A stretch of 64,000 nt of DNA, taken from assembly GCA_027257055.1 (NCBI GenBank), contig JAPVLO010000232.1:806001-870000 (forward strand). The letters are read 5' to 3'. Positions 1 to 12,200 of this stretch are shown one piece after another. The notes beneath the pieces are model-generated. The model saw only the letters and a program-made list of their open reading frames with translations, was not told the DNA's origin and did not search any database. The first letter of the stretch is position 1. Every line of letters starts with the position of its first letter. Origin of the DNA: Cephalopachus bancanus. Taxonomy: Eukaryota; Chordata; Mammalia; Primates; Tarsiidae. The translations under genes were made by a program, and so were the position numbers.

Positions 1-2428
1 CTCAAAAAGTCCAACTGTCTGCCACACAAGTCACATATCTGGGGGTAGCCATCTCACACCGACAAAAGGCCATAACGACAGACCGAAAAGCCCTAATCCA
101 ATCCCTAAATATACCCAAGACTAAAGAGGAAATCCAATCATTTTTGGGGCTGGCTGGATACTTTTGGGCGTGGATTACCAACTTTGCCCTACTTGCAAAG
201 CCACTCTATACTCTCATGAAGGGAGACCCCAATGAGCCACTCCTAACACCCTCCTCCGTCAAACAACCTTTTATTGCCCTTCAGCAAGCCCTCATAAAGG
301 CCCCCACTCTCCATCTGCCGGATATACACTGACCTTTCATCTTGTATGTGCACGAAAACAAAGGGGTGGCCCTGGGAGTCCTAGGGCAGCTTTATGGACA
401 GGTGTTTGCCCTGGTGGCCTATCTCTCATAACAGTTAGACCACACCGTCCAGGGCTGGGCCCCATGTCTGCGAGCGCTGTCCGCCACCCACATGCTGGTG
501 TGCGAATCCAAAAAACTCACCTTCGGGGACCCTATCACAGTAACCTCCCCCCACCATCTACAGCACCTCCTAAGCTACAAAGGCCTTCAAACGCTACCCC
601 CTGGTCGAGTCCTATTGCTCCTTGTCTTCTTTTTACAAGATCCCTCCATATCCTTTCAAACTTGTGCGCCCCTAAACCCAGCCACGCTGCTCCCTCCCTC
701 CACAGCCCCACCAACCCACGACTGTGTAGAAGCTGTGGAGGCTCTCCTCCCTTGCTCGGTTCACATCCAGGAGAGCCCTTTGCCCTCCCCCTCCTATACC
801 TGGTTCACTGATGGCAGCTCCTTCCTACACAACGGGTCCCGGGTTGCGGGATACGCCATCACCTCTATTACATACGTCATTGAGGCAAAGCCTCTCCCGC
901 CAGGCACCACTAATCAACAGGCAGAACTTATAGCTGCCACTCGAGCGTTCCAGCTCGCGGCTGGACACTCCCTCTCACTCTACACTGACTCCAAATACGT
1001 TTTCCTCATTCTCCTCTCCCACTCGGCCATATGGAAGGGAAGGGGGTTACTGACTACCAAAGGCTCAGCAGTAATTAACGCTAAACTAATCTCCAACCTT
1101 CTCACCGCCTCTCTGCTTCCCACCAATATTGGCATTTCTCACTGCAAGGCCCACCAGTCCGACTCCTCACTCATAACTCAGGGAAACTCCAGGGCGGATA
1201 ACGCGGCCCGACAAGCAGCCTTGGGGTCCATCCCCAGCATGGCCCAACACGTAGCCTCGGGGTCCATCCCCACTATGGCGGCTGTTACTCGCCCTGGTCC
1301 AAGCCATATGCCTCCCACTAATTCACCACCGCCAAACCCCCCTCTATCTCCGACCTCATCCCATATCTACACTCAATCTTTCATACCAATCCCTCTGCTC
1401 TAATGTCTTTCCTAAAAAACTTCTTCACCCTCGACCCCCACCATATAAAGCTTATAGAAGCCATTCCCTCTCAATGTTCTATCTGCCAGCGAACTAATCC
1501 CCATACCCCCTTAAAACCGGGAACATTTCCATGCATCAGGCCGGGGGCCAGCTTCTGGGTATGAACTGGCAGGTTGACTTTACTGTCATGCCCTCAGTTC
1601 GCAACATCAAATACCTCCTCGTCTTGGTCGACACCTTTTCAGGATGGGTACCCCACCACAAACAAACGAGCAGCAACTGTAGGGTCCATCCTTGCCAATC
1701 ACATAATTCCTAGGTTTGGTGTCCCTTTATCTCTCCAGTCTGATAACGGACCCGAATTTACCTCGTGAGTGGTACAATCCCTAACAACTGACCTCCACAT
1801 TAACTGGCATTTCCATATCCCATACCACCCACAATCGTCCGGAAAGGTTGAGCGAGCCAACCGTACCCTCAAGGACACTCTCACCAAATTATCCCTCGAA
1901 CTCCATCGAGACTGGGTCTCCCTCCTCCCATTGGCCCTCTTCCGCATGCGAGTTCTCCCAAAAAAACCGTCTCAACTCTCGCCTTTTGAAGTGATGTATG
2001 GCCGTCCAGCGCTGCCCCCAGGAATCCCCACTGCAACCCCTCTGACACCCAATCACATACTTTACCCCCTCTTGTCCTTCATTCGTTCCCACATTTGGGA
2101 ATATCAAAACCTCCTCTTACCTGTCTCGTCCAAAGGTCAAATCCCACCTCCTCTTATTCCTGGACAATGGGTCTATTTTTCTGACCCGGAGACTAAAACT
2201 CACCTTAACCCAAAGTGGTCTGAACCTCTTCAAGTAGTTTTATCCACTCCCACGGCAGCAAAACCTATCACAGCCCAACGTCAGGTTACCCCATGGATTC
2301 ACATTTCCCGTCTTAAACCTGCCACCCCTCCTTCCTCACAACCCACCCATACTAATACTTGTCCACCCACCCACAGGTACACCTGCTTCAAGGTTCCAGA
2401 CCAACCATTTAAACTTCGCCTGTCTTGA
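1..2428 (+). pseudogene. Endogenous retrovirus pol remnant (RT end, RNase H, integrase)
   Basis: This is the 3' part of a class I (gamma-like) retroviral pol gene, entering from the left edge. The last part of reverse transcriptase is read from base 3 to a stop at 330-332. The connection and RNase H domain occupy about 333-1403 in the same frame. RNase H signatures are TDGSS near 808, QQAELIAATRA near 918, a YTDSKYVF block near 981 and an ADNAAR block near 1195. Integrase follows, with a zinc-finger-like HH...CxxC segment near 1440-1490, the VDTFSGW block near 1628, SDNGPEF near 1740, and a later conserved HPQSSGKVERANRTLK-type block near 1828. Stops at 330, 430 and 1401 and at least two frame changes (near 1520-1690 and 1768) show it is not functional. 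It lies antisense in CEP41 intron 1. The domain order makes the family call strong; the exact ERV family is not determined. Confidence 0.93.
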
Positions 2429-2494
2429 CTCACCACTCATCCCAACCCAAATCCAACCCAACATCCTGGATACAACACAGAAAACTTGTGACCC

Positions 2495-4330
2495 TTGGCC
2501 CCTCTCCCTTCTTGGCCTGATCGCCATTCTACTTACTATATTACTCACCTGCTCAGCACCCACAAACTGGCCGCCTGCGGCAAAAATTCTGTTAGCTACT
2601 ACCTATCTCTTAATTGTCACAAGCTTTGTTCTCATCAGATGCCTCCCTTAAAGACCAAAATAACCCCCGGTTTTACCTCCAGTTACGGTTTAACCATATT
2701 CATATTAATAAGCCTAGCCAATAACTTTACAATATGGGGCATGGCTGATTGGACTTGCAACCGATGCGTCTCTGCAGGAAAACCCAGACTCTACCAGCTG
2801 ATCCCCAGTATGTGCTATTATCAAAAATTTTCATGCCAACTAGGAACACAAAAATACTGGGCCGCAACAATGTTAAGAGACTCCCAAGCGGGCTGCCCAG
2901 GCAATAGGGGCACAGTCCGCTGCTGGGAGCAACCCCAAGACAAAATACTCCCTTGCCCTGCTGAATGTTCATCCGTCCATTCTTTTTTGTCCAGGCATCT
3001 TGCTACGAGCAAGCCTCGGTCTGCCTCAGAACAACCAAACAGCAGGCCTGGACGGGACGAAGCCTGGGACAACATTCTGGGTATTCTTGTCCTGGGAAAC
3101 AGGGAGAAAAAATCTGCTGGAACCTCAGACCTCCTGTGAGATCAGATGGGGGAGGGGCGCAAGATTATGCTGAACAGCAAAACACTAAGCGGGTCATGGA
3201 AGAGCTCATTCAACATTTCAATGGGCCAGTATTGGTGCACCCCAACCTCCCAAAACCCCGAGGCCCTTATCAGACAGATCCGGAACTTCTTCCTGTCCTT
3301 AGCCAAACCCATACCCTGCTTAACCTCACTAACCCCGACCTAGCAAAGGACTGCTGGCTATGCCTCAAGTCCGGTCAATCCTGGGTCTCCCCTGTCCCGG
3401 TCGCTGGAAATTGGACTCTCCCTATACCTCCAACCCAATGTACACCTTCACTACCACGTTTTAACATCCCTCTCCCACATGACTTGCCCACGGCCCAGTG
3501 TGTAACACGAAATGGCCCTCTGGGGGTCGGATGGGCCCCCCCGCCTCTGCACACAATCACTTGTGGTCCAATCAAATAACACCCTCTGCCCCCCATTTAA
3601 CGGGACTGCCTTCCTATATGCCACTACCATCTACCCGGTCTTGCCCCCCAGCTGGTCGGGGTCCTGCATTCTTGTCATCCTCCTCCCCGCCATTGTAATA
3701 GCACCCGGTGACCAAAGCCTGCCTGTCCCTTTAGTGGGCTCCTCAACATCACGAGTAAGACGGGCAGTTGAGCTCATACCTCTGCTGGTGGGGCTGGGCA
3801 TCACCGTGGCCATGGGGACGGGGGCAGCAGGGCTGGGGTCCTCACTTCACTTCTACAAGCAGCTCTCCTCCCAACTGATCGAGGACATACAACAGGTGGC
3901 AGACACGGTACCCAGACTTACAAACACAACTAGACTCCCTGGCTGACATGGTCCTCCAAAATCGACGGGGACTAGACCTACTAACAGCAAAAGAGGGAGG
4001 AATATGCCTGTTTCTTAAGGAGGAATGTTGCTTCTATGCCAATAAATCGGAATAGTCAAGGACAGAATTAAACAACTACAAGAAAATCTCCAAAAACGAA
4101 GAGAAGACCTGATCGGGGCCCATTCTCAGGTGGTGGCAACCCCAGCTCCTAACGTGGCTTCTTCCTGTTCTAACTCCACTAATTGTTATATTTATCCTCT
4201 TGTCAGCAGCTCTATGTGTTTTTAGGTTGCGCCTGGCAGAGCTCTCTCAAATAACGGTCAACCAATTACTATTACAGTCATACTCGCCCCTTCCACCCGA
4301 ACCACCTCCAACCGCATACCAGCCTTAATT
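2495..4330 (+). pseudogene. Endogenous retrovirus env remnant
   Basis: This is a degraded envelope gene directly after pol. The surface-subunit part is spread over different frames. A CWLC motif, typical of gammaretrovirus-type surface subunits, lies near 3354 inside an open stretch running to 3579. A basic RVRR-like cleavage site sits near 3750, followed by a hydrophobic glycine/alanine-rich fusion-peptide-like segment. A heptad region and a Cx6CC-type cysteine motif follow near 3955-4040, but they are reached only through a stop near 3944. A hydrophobic membrane-anchor-like stretch is near 4160-4220. Frameshifts and stops break both subunits. The layout is that of a class I ERV env. I see no intact reading frame that could give a domesticated (syncytin-like) protein. 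Confidence 0.85.
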
Positions 4331-4712
4331 ACTTAACAACTATCAACCCGTTACAATAAAATCCAGGGTTATAGCAGTCCATAACAACCCAGTTTTTATC
4401 TAATTTTTTCTTTTAGATATGTTCTCTTCCAGGTTCTCTATCTACCCCCACAGTCTACTCCAAGACAGCTGGTTACTGCCGCCCTCGTGCCCGCTGGAGG
4501 AGTGGCCGGAACAAGTCGCCATTCTACATCTACAAGGGACCTTTATAGAACTCTCGCCTGCAGAAATCTTCACCTTCAGTGCTTATCTCTGGGCCCTGTT
4601 CTGGTTGGTTCTGTGACCTTCCCGCACCTCACCCCACAACGCCCACATCCAGCAGGAAGCAGCCAGAAAGAATAACGACGCCCCTCTCCCAAATAAGCAG
4701 AAAAGGTGGGAA
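4331..4712 (+). other. ERV env-to-LTR spacer with polypurine tract
   Basis: Between the env remnant and the 3' LTR lies about 380 bp without a recognisable gene. It ends in a purine-rich tract (AGAAAAGGTGGGAA, about 4699-4712) directly before the LTR, the expected position of the plus-strand primer of retroviral reverse transcription. Confidence 0.7.
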
Positions 4713-5106
4713 TGAAAGGCACAGGGAACAGTCAGAAGGGCGTCTCCCGAGATGGCGCTAAACCCTCTATGGAACCTAACAAAGACAACAAAGGCCTTAA
4801 ACTCCTGCTTTTCCCGCGCGCGATACTTAAACCTATACACAAATATTACCTCCCTATAGGAATACTACCTCATAGCTCCCTCCAATAAAGACCCTAAGAC
4901 GGCACTGGCCAGCACCGCCAGGCTCCGGTAGAGCACTGGCCGCCCCCTCCCAAACCGATAAATACAGACCTCTCTCGCCGTAGCTCTCTCACTCCCCCTT
5001 CCCTACCAGGCGGTTACAGACCTTCTTCCCTCTCTCTGTAGCCGCTGTTCTAATAAATCTCTTGGCCTCAAAGGATGTTGAGTCTTGCTGGCGCCACTGT
5101 CCTTCA
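4713..5106 (+). repeat. 3' LTR of the endogenous retrovirus
   Basis: The LTR begins TGAAAGGCACAGG right after the polypurine tract and is called to end at CCTTCA, giving about 394 bp with TG...CA ends. A TATA-like box (ATAAATA, 4958-4964) and a polyadenylation signal AATAAA (5052-5057) lie in the expected order. The 5' LTR lies outside the window, so LTR divergence (insertion age) and the target-site duplication cannot be read here. The right border is less certain than the left. Confidence 0.75.
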
Positions 5107-5199
5107 GTGACTGGCTGCCAAGGATGGAGAACAGGACAGCAGAGAGTCACCAGGGACATGGAGGCACAGGGCTCTAAGACAAAGCGTAATTAAACAGCA

Positions 5200-6565
5200 A
5201 CTTTTTCTGTGATCTCAGAAGTTCCTCATGACACAAGCAAGTTAAGGAGTAAAATGTTAAGAATTGAGACCCAAAGCCTCCACCACCTACCACTGGGGAG
5301 AGGAGAACCTGTTCAGTAAATGGTACTGGGAAAACCGGCTGACCACATGCAGAAGATTGAAACAGGACCCCTATCTTATCCCCACACACAAAAATTAACT
5401 CTAAATGGATCAGAGACCTAAATCTAAAACCTCAAACCATAAGAACCTTAGAAAATGAAGGACATACCCTCATGGAAATTGGAACTGCCATCCAGTTCCT
5501 GAACAAAACCCAAAACTCACAGGCCATAAGAGATAAGATAGACAAGTGGGACCTCATTAAACTGACAAGCTTCTGCAAAGCCAAAGAAACCATCAAGAGA
5601 GCAGGGAGACAGCCTACAGACTGGGAAAAAGTATTTGCCAACTCCAGGTCCGACAAAGGCTTAACATCTTGGATCTATAAGGAACTCAAACGTGCTGAAA
5701 AGAAAAAAACAAACAACCCCATTATAAAGTGGGCAAAAGATATGAACAGACACTTCTCAAAGGAAGACATCCGAGCAGCCAACAGACACATGAAGAAATG
5801 TTCAACCTCACTAATCATCAAGGAGATGCAAATCAGAACCACACTGAGATAGCACCTAACTCCAGTCAGAATGGCAATTATCAATAACTCAAAAAATAAC
5901 GATTGCTGGAGGGGGTGTGGCAAAAAGGGAACACTTCTACACTGTTGGTGGGAGTGCAAACTAGTGCAACCTCTGTGGAAAACAGTATGGCGATTCCTAA
6001 AAGCTCTAAATATTGACCTCCCATAGGACCCCGCAATCCCCCTAACTGGAAATATACCCTGAAGAACTCAAATCACTCTATAAAAAAGATACCTGCACAA
6101 GTATGTTTATCGTAGCATTGTTCACAATAGCAAGAACCTGGAAGCAACCATGTTGTCCATCAAAAGAGGACTGGATTTTAAAAATGTGGTACATATACAC
6201 GATGGAATACTACGCAGCCATAAAAAAGAACAAAATCATGAATTTGCAGCAACCTGGAACTAGAGTCTATAACACTGAGTGACCTCTCACAGAAACAAAG
6301 ATCTGAGTATCACATGTTCTCACTCATATAGTGGACCTTGAACAACCAACATAATACCATAAGAAAATGACTGACAGTGGTGGGAAACTGTGGGGGGAGA
6401 GGGGAAGGGAAATGGGATTAACGGTAGTAAATATCTGTCTGGGGATGGGGAGACACCTCTTATAACAAGGGTGCCTGAACGAAGCATATTTGTATACCGA
6501 ACCCTTAACTGTACCCCACAATATCATAATAAAAAATATTGATTAAAAATAAATAAATAAAAGCA
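5200..6565 (+). repeat. LINE-1 3' end (ORF2 C-terminus and 3' UTR)
   Basis: A 5'-truncated L1 in sense orientation. The open stretch 5472-5852 encodes the C-terminal part of L1 ORF2p (segments such as [17 protein letters not shown] and WIYKELK). It is followed by the usual ORF2 end, a short G-rich stretch, and a 3' terminus at about 6545 with an A-rich tail. The last 45 bp before the tail are identical to a minus-strand copy at 58,226-58,275, so this L1 subfamily was active in this lineage. The left border against the ERV flank is approximate. Confidence 0.9.
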
Positions 6566-6780
6566 CAGGTGGAGTTTCAAAAAAAAAAGAATTGCGGCCC
6601 ACAAGCAAAGCTTAGCTTAGGAAACAGGCTGCTTCATCATCATTTTGGACAACCTATAAAGCTTCTGCTAATGGCAAGCATGGGCCGTTTCCCCTAAGGC
6701 CACCTGTGTTCTCTTTGGTATATGTTGTTTCTTTTTCATTTCGAATAAACTCTCCCTGCGACTCGCTCTGAAATTCCTCT
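6566..6780. other. CEP41 intron 1, unique sequence
   Basis: Short intronic stretch between the L1 tail and the CpG island. I see no gene or repeat here. Confidence 0.4.
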
Positions 6781-7079
6781 CCTTGGCCCGCCAGGCCTGT
6801 CCCCATCCTCGGGGCGCCGCCCCCCCGCACCCGCGCGCTCCCTGTCCTTCGCGCTTTGCGACTGTCACTCCGAGGCCGGAAGCGCGCTGCGGGCAGGGGC
6901 TGTGTCTGCGGGCGTCGCTCCCTGTAGCGACAAGCGCCGCCTCCCCCCGCCGGCCCGCTCCGACCCCTCCTCACGCTTCCAGGCGGCGGAAGTCGCCGGT
7001 GCCGCGGCCCTGCCCACGTGGGCCTTTTCCGGCGCGCCCGCCCGCCTGCCCGGCTCTCGGGCCCAGGCCTGGCCCTCAC

Positions 7080-7112
7080 CTCCGGGTTCCCAATGTGCCT
7101 CCGGACGGACAT
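7080..7112 (-). CDS. CEP41: CEP41 coding exon 1 (N-terminal 11 codons)
   Basis: On the minus strand the start codon at 7110-7112 opens MSVRRHIGNPE, the N-terminus I recognise for CEP41 (TSGA14), a centrosomal and ciliary protein needed for tubulin glutamylation in cilia and mutated in Joubert syndrome. The exon ends exactly after the GAG codon at a strong donor (GTGAGG reading leftward from 7079), leaving phase 0. The rest of the gene lies left of the window, so 1-7079 is intron 1. The order and orientation (CEP41 leftward, MEST rightward about 40 kb away) match human 7q32. The upstream in-frame sequence is open but GC-rich; I chose this ATG because it gives the known protein start. Confidence 0.92.
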
Positions 7113-7304
7113 AGCGGCTCCAACCGACCTGGCTCGGGGTTCCAGTCGCCCGGGGCGCCTCGAACCCCAGCTTCCCGCTCCCCATCCCTCCTCGGCCGCC
7201 TCTTTACAAGCTCGCTTCCGATTGGCCAGTCTTTCCCAGCCAGCCAATGGGAGCCCCGCTTGCGACCCAGTGGCCGGTCCGGGAGAGCGGGACGCCGCTC
7301 AGCG

Positions 7305-7318
7305 GTTGCCGAGGAAAC
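7305..7318. promoter_or_regulatory. X-box-like RFX site in CEP41 promoter
   Basis: GTTGCCGAGGAAAC fits the RFX X-box pattern GTTGCC-NN-GGNAAC, with one mismatch to the most common second half-site. It lies about 190 bp upstream of the CEP41 start codon. X-boxes are established control sites of ciliary genes, which fits CEP41. Binding is inferred. Confidence 0.6.
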
Positions 7319-7549
7319 GTGGGACGCCAGCGGGCGCGGCATTTTGCGCTGGGAGCCTCGATCCGTGGGCTCCTGCCTCCGCGCGGGAAGGGGAGCGCCG
7401 GGCGCGGGGAGGGCTGGCGCGGCGCGGAGCTCAGGAGTGGGGCCGGGGCTCGAGAGCGGGCACCAAACAAAGCGACGGAGCTAACGTGGGAGTGTCAATA
7501 CAGCCCAGGTCGCCCGCCCCCCCACCACCCACTCCCCCTTTTGTGACCA

Positions 7550-9184
7550 TTTTAACTAAACATCTGGGTTTCTTCGTCCCCAAGAGGAAATACGATATGG
7601 GCCAGGGTGGTTCAGCAGGAATGGTAAAATGTTGTTTATCATTTTCAGGTTAAGATGATATGCAAATTATGCAAAATGTCATGTGTAAATACAGTAATTA
7701 CTGCTGCTTTAAAAGCTTTTAGGCTAGCTAGAGGACAACAGCCTTAATTGCAAAGCACACATGCCATTCTGTGGTTCATCGTTCATTTAACAAATGTTTA
7801 ATAAGCACCTTAGGAGAAAAGCTGCTGTAGGTTTTGTGAAGGATGGGAGGATGACTAAGACTCAGTCCTGTCGTCATGGAAACCATTGTGAGTCCTGCCA
7901 CCAGCCACCACCTGTTCTCATTCCAGATCTGAAAATTAAGTCCTAACACCTTTACAAAACAATTACACACACAGTTTGACTTGGCTCCTAAATGTCCCAC
8001 CAAATCCATCAAAATTATTATTTCCTTTTATATGGAAGGAACAACACAATCACCCTTTGTCCTTTAAGTTGTTTTTGCAGGAATGAAGAAAGGTTACCAT
8101 TAGCGGTTCACACTCTCTGGCTCCCTGTGGGTGAATGATAGCGCACATCCGAGCTACTTGAGGGTCTGTACAGATGACTCATTCAACAACATAGCCTCCA
8201 CATGCCCTTGTCCTTTCAGACATTTCTGCAACCCACCCTTAGGACTCCACCTGGAATCAAATTGTCATTCCGAACTGCTTGACCTCCAAGGATCTTGAAT
8301 TCTGAACAAAGCCTCCTCTTGGACTTGGTTCGCTCTTTCATACTTAACTAAGATTTTTCTTTAACTTCCCTAGTGTTCTCCATCATCTATAAAATTCCCA
8401 GCCTCTTACCTTTTTACTCTTTACTAAGGAAAGGTTTGAGGCTATAACAAATTGGAAGGGGTCAGTGGGACACATATTCATCTAAAAGCTATTGCATAGC
8501 AAGTAGAAGCTTCTAGACACATTACTACTTAGAATGGGTACTTACCTGGTCCAGCTTGGGGGTGACCATAGAGATTAGGGGTGGAATCAACAAGAGAAAG
8601 GAGAGAGGGAATTAACAAGGAGCTGAGATAACTAAGAGGTAGCGAGAAAGTGAGGAGGGAGAGATGGAAAGACATTTGGAGGTAAAGTTAGTAGCTATAC
8701 ACGAGAGATGGGTGCCAGGACTAGAAAAGCATCAGGATGGCTATACTTTTTCGAACTTGAGAGACTGAGTAGATAAGTAATAATGCATTAATCAAGTTGA
8801 AGAACTTGATCAAGAAGTCAAAGGAACAGAAAGTTCAAGAAGACCCAACAGCCGGTTCCACTTCCATTCTTCAATGTTTTGGCTCACTTCTTTGTATGGC
8901 TGTCTCTCTTTATTCCAGAGGGTATGGAAACATCAGGTTTATTGTCATGGTGGTTGTCAAGTTTGGGCTGCATATGAAACATAGAGTGAGATTATAGTAT
9001 CTTGTTGGTTCTTGAATCCAACCATCAACCATGTGTGGGGGGAGGGTCACTTAAATACAAGTCTCCCCTCCACTTAATTCTGATGTAAGGAGGTCTGAGT
9101 GCCACACTATGAGAGGCTCTACTAAAAGGGCCACCTGTTGCCTTCGCATTTGGCCTCAATGGAATCCTTGGAAAGTTTAAAGCA
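7550..9184. other. Intergenic, mostly unique; short MIR/L2-like relic
   Basis: No gene seen. A segment near 7777-7860 (CATTTAACAAATGTTTAATAAGCACC) resembles the common MIR/L2-type relic; the rest shows no recognised feature. Confidence 0.4.
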
Positions 9185-9470
9185 GGCTGGGTGCTGTGGC
9201 TCAAATCTGTAATTCCAGTACTTTGGGAGGCTGAGGCAAGAGGATTGCCTGAGTCCAGGGGTTCGAGACCAGCCTGGGCAACTTGGTGAGAACTCGTCTC
9301 TACAATAAATCAAAAAATTAGCTGGGTGTGGTGGTGCATACTTGTAGTTCCAGGTACTTGGAAGGCTGAGATGGAAGGATTGCCTGATCCCAGTGGGTCG
9401 AGGCTGCGGTGGCCGTGAGTAGTGTGCCACTGCACTACAGCCCGGGCGACAGAGTGAGACTTCGACTCGG
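9185..9470 (+). repeat. Alu-type dimeric SINE
   Basis: Full-length 7SL-derived dimer with A and B box-like left arm, middle A-rich segment (ATAAATCAAAAAATTAGC) and right arm. It is followed directly by a purine microsatellite instead of a plain A tail. Confidence 0.93.
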
Positions 9471-9515
<45 letters not shown>

Positions 9516-9534
9516 AGAAAGAAAGAAAGAAAGA
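9471..9534 (+). repeat. (GAAA)n/(GA)n microsatellite
   Basis: Pure purine run alternating GAAA and GA units, grown from the SINE tail just upstream. Confidence 0.95.
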
Positions 9535-10214
9535 TTAAAGCTACAAATGAAAAGGATTTTAACATTGTGAATTTCTTTTTAGTATTTGTTTTTGCTCCTG
9601 CAATGTCCAAACTGGATCAAAATTAAGGCAGAGTGCTTGAAAAAATAGGCAAATGATAATCCGTAGAAGAAAACCATTCAAGAAACGCATGAAGAAGTGT
9701 TCAACTAATAATCAGATACAAAACAAGACAGCTGGATCCCAGTTTTCAGCTAACACATGGACAAAGGCTTTTGTTCTCTCTTTTTTTTATTTAATGATGA
9801 TACTCAGTGTCGGCTAATGACTCGTGAAATAAGCATGTCCGTATATTGTTATTGTGAATACAAAGAAGCATGACCCTTTTGAAGAGTAATTTGAGAGCAG
9901 GTAGTGAGAAGGCCTCAAACTTAATATTCTGAGAATTCCTCCAAGAAAAAATTGGAGATATATACTGAGATTACATCCAGAGGTGTTCACTGGAATTACA
10001 TTCAAAATGTTTGAAAAATTGAAACAATCCAATTGATCATTAAGTAAAAAAAAAAAATGACTAAAATAAATTATGGCATGTCCATAAAAAGTAATGGTTT
10101 ATGGAACCATTAAACAGTATGTTTCAAGGGATAATTAATGAAATGGAGCTCTGATCCTAATATAGTAAATGAGAAGAGCAAGAAACAGCTTTTTATTTAA
10201 TATAATCCTGATTT

Positions 10215-10536
10215 AGCTGAGGGCAGTGGCTTACACCTCCAGTCCCAGCACTTTGAGAGGACAAGGCAGGAGGATTGCTTGAGTCCAGGAGTTCAAGACC
10301 AACCTAGACAACATAGTGAATCCTCGTCTCTACCAAAAAAAGAGAAGAAAATCACAAAATAAGCCAGGTGTGGTGGCGTACACTCATAGTCCCAACTACA
10401 GGGGAGGCTAGGGCAGCTAGGGCGGGTAGGGTGGGGGGGATCACCTGAGCCCAAGAGATTATTAAGGCTGTGGTGAGACATGATCATGCCACTGTATTCC
10501 AGGCTGGACAACAGACCTTCACTCAAAAAAAAAAAA
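10215..10536 (+). repeat. Alu-type dimeric SINE (older)
   Basis: Diverged dimer ending in an A tail at 10524-10536; a GC-rich expansion (GGGCGGGTAGGGTGGGG) interrupts the right arm. Confidence 0.85.
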
Positions 10537-11800
10537 TCTGTTCCACGGAGAAAAATACAGGTATCCACATAGAAAAAAATGAAAACATCTGTAGAATGTA
10601 AACCACCTCTGGATTAAGGAATCTGTATATTTACTTTATTCTTTATACTTTTGTGTGTTCCACAGATTTTCTTCCTTGACTGTGAATTAATTTTATACTT
10701 TAAAAATCACATACTCCCTCTAAGGAACAAAAAGCCTGATGTTGACTTCAGCCTGAAAACTGTCTATGGCTTTTGTCTGGACTGATTTAGGCCGGCACTG
10801 AATTCTGAGTAATTCTTCTATTTGAAGTGCCGCGGTTCTGGGCAGGAAAACACTCTCCAGGCACTTGAGAGAGAGTCTTGCAATCAGTCGTGATTGCTGA
10901 GAGGCTCAAGCTTTGTTTGTCAGAGAAGAAGTTCTGATTCCTTTCTTTTAAAGTTTCTACTTCCACCGATTCATCTTATTTTTCTCGGAGTTGGAAGTGC
11001 TCTTGAGAACTTCCATATGTTTGGCGTCTTCTTTTTAACCCCATCTGTGTTCCCGGAAAGCTTTCAGTCCTTGCAGGGTTGGTGGGAGCCCTAGAAAGGG
11101 AAGTGCAGCTGGTTTAAGGCTATTTTGTCATCTTTTAGGTGTCCACATCCCTTCCCTGGGAACTAACTGGGTGTTTGGTGTTGAGCAGACCAGCCCTCTC
11201 CCAGCCTAGTGCCTTCTGGCTCTTCCTTCGCCCTGAATCCTCCTCCTCTTGCAGCCTCACCGCCTCCAATGAGCTCTCCAGCCCCTGCCCTCTGATGTCA
11301 AGCCTGGTTCCCTGAACAGAGCATAGTACAGGTAGGCTGGCAGGCTGGAGGCCCAGGGAAGAGCTCAACAGCCCGTTGGCAGAATCCCTGTTTCCTTGGG
11401 GGTAGTCAGTCTTGTGTCTCCTAAAATCTTCAACTGATTGGATGAGGCTCATACACACGATAGAAGGTTAATGTGCTTTATTAACCTATTAAAGGCCTAT
11501 TTAGGGTCTGAAAGTTGTAAGGGAACATCATGCTTACCCTAAAATAAGAAAATGAATAGTCTACAAAATCATAAGATTTCTTGGATCCTTCGGAGAGCTG
11601 AGTCCTCAGCCAGTCACATAATCTAATTCCAAAGAGTGACAAGCCTCACTGAGGAGAGAAGGTACACACAGATTGTTTCACAGGTGGCAGAGCATGAAGG
11701 GAAACTGACTGCCACAGAAGTCGGAAAGAAGAAATCAGCTCAAATTTTCACGAATCCCTTAAGGCTGAGTTTGGGCTAGTGGATCTGTTTAGAAAAACTG
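10537..11800. other. Intergenic, no gene recognised
   Basis: Mostly unique sequence. A short stretch at 11,425-11,458 is an inverted partial copy of sequence at about 11,975-12,000 (shared ATCCAATCAGTTGAAG), so it is probably a fragment of the same repeat family. Confidence 0.4.
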
Positions 11801-11809
11801 GGAACCTGT

Positions 11810-12200
11810 GATGGCCAACACAGTGTCAATTTGGCTAGGCCATAGTGCCCAGATATTGGGTTAGACATTATTCTAGATGTTTCTATGAAGGCTTTGTAAA
11901 GGTAAGGTCAACAGTCAAATCAATTGACTTTTGAATAAAGCATATGAACCTTCTATCCACCTGCTATGGGTGGGTCTCATCCAATCAGTTGAAGACCTTG
12001 GGACAAAAGGATTCTGCCAACAGGCTGCCTTTGAACTCTTCCCTAGGCCTCCAGCCTGTCAGATTATCCTGCAGATTTTGGATTTGTCAGCCTCCATAAT
12101 TGTGTGAGCCAATTCCTTAAAATAAATCTCTCTTTCTCTGCACACACACACACACCCTATTAGCCCTATTTCTCTGGAGAACCCTGACTAATAAAGAGTC
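11810..12200 (+). repeat. Ancient interspersed repeat, family not named
   Basis: The stretch from GGCCAACACAGTGTCAATTT to GGAGAACCCTGACTAATA has the look of a widespread mammalian repeat: ATCCAATCAGTTGAAG, CCTCCATAATTGTGTGAGCC, AATAAATCTCTCTTTCT, then a short CA run (12,142-12,155). I recognise the pattern but cannot name the family with certainty. Confidence 0.6.

Larger units (their letters stand above)
6780..7480. promoter_or_regulatory. CEP41: CpG island at the CEP41 promoter
   Basis: A GC-rich stretch dense in CpG surrounds CEP41 coding exon 1. Promoter-like motifs on both strands include an ATTGG/CCAAT pair (about 7214-7247) and an RFX-type X-box-like site at 7305-7318, all upstream of the minus-strand start codon. 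No TATA box was seen. The transcription start is probably between 7150 and 7280, judged from motif positions only. Long open frames on both strands here are GC-composition artefacts. Confidence 0.85.

Noticed and set aside
3512..3946. Intact env transmembrane protein (captured, syncytin-like)
   Set aside because: The open stretch covers only part of the subunit, stops at about 3944 before the cysteine motif, and the surface part is broken by frame changes.
6654..7653. Several open frames over the CEP41 CpG island on both strands
   Set aside because: Only the minus-strand segment 7080-7112 matches a known protein start and ends at a donor; the rest is composition-driven.
9122..9610. 162-codon minus-strand open frame
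   Set aside because: Antisense translation of a SINE and its purine tail.
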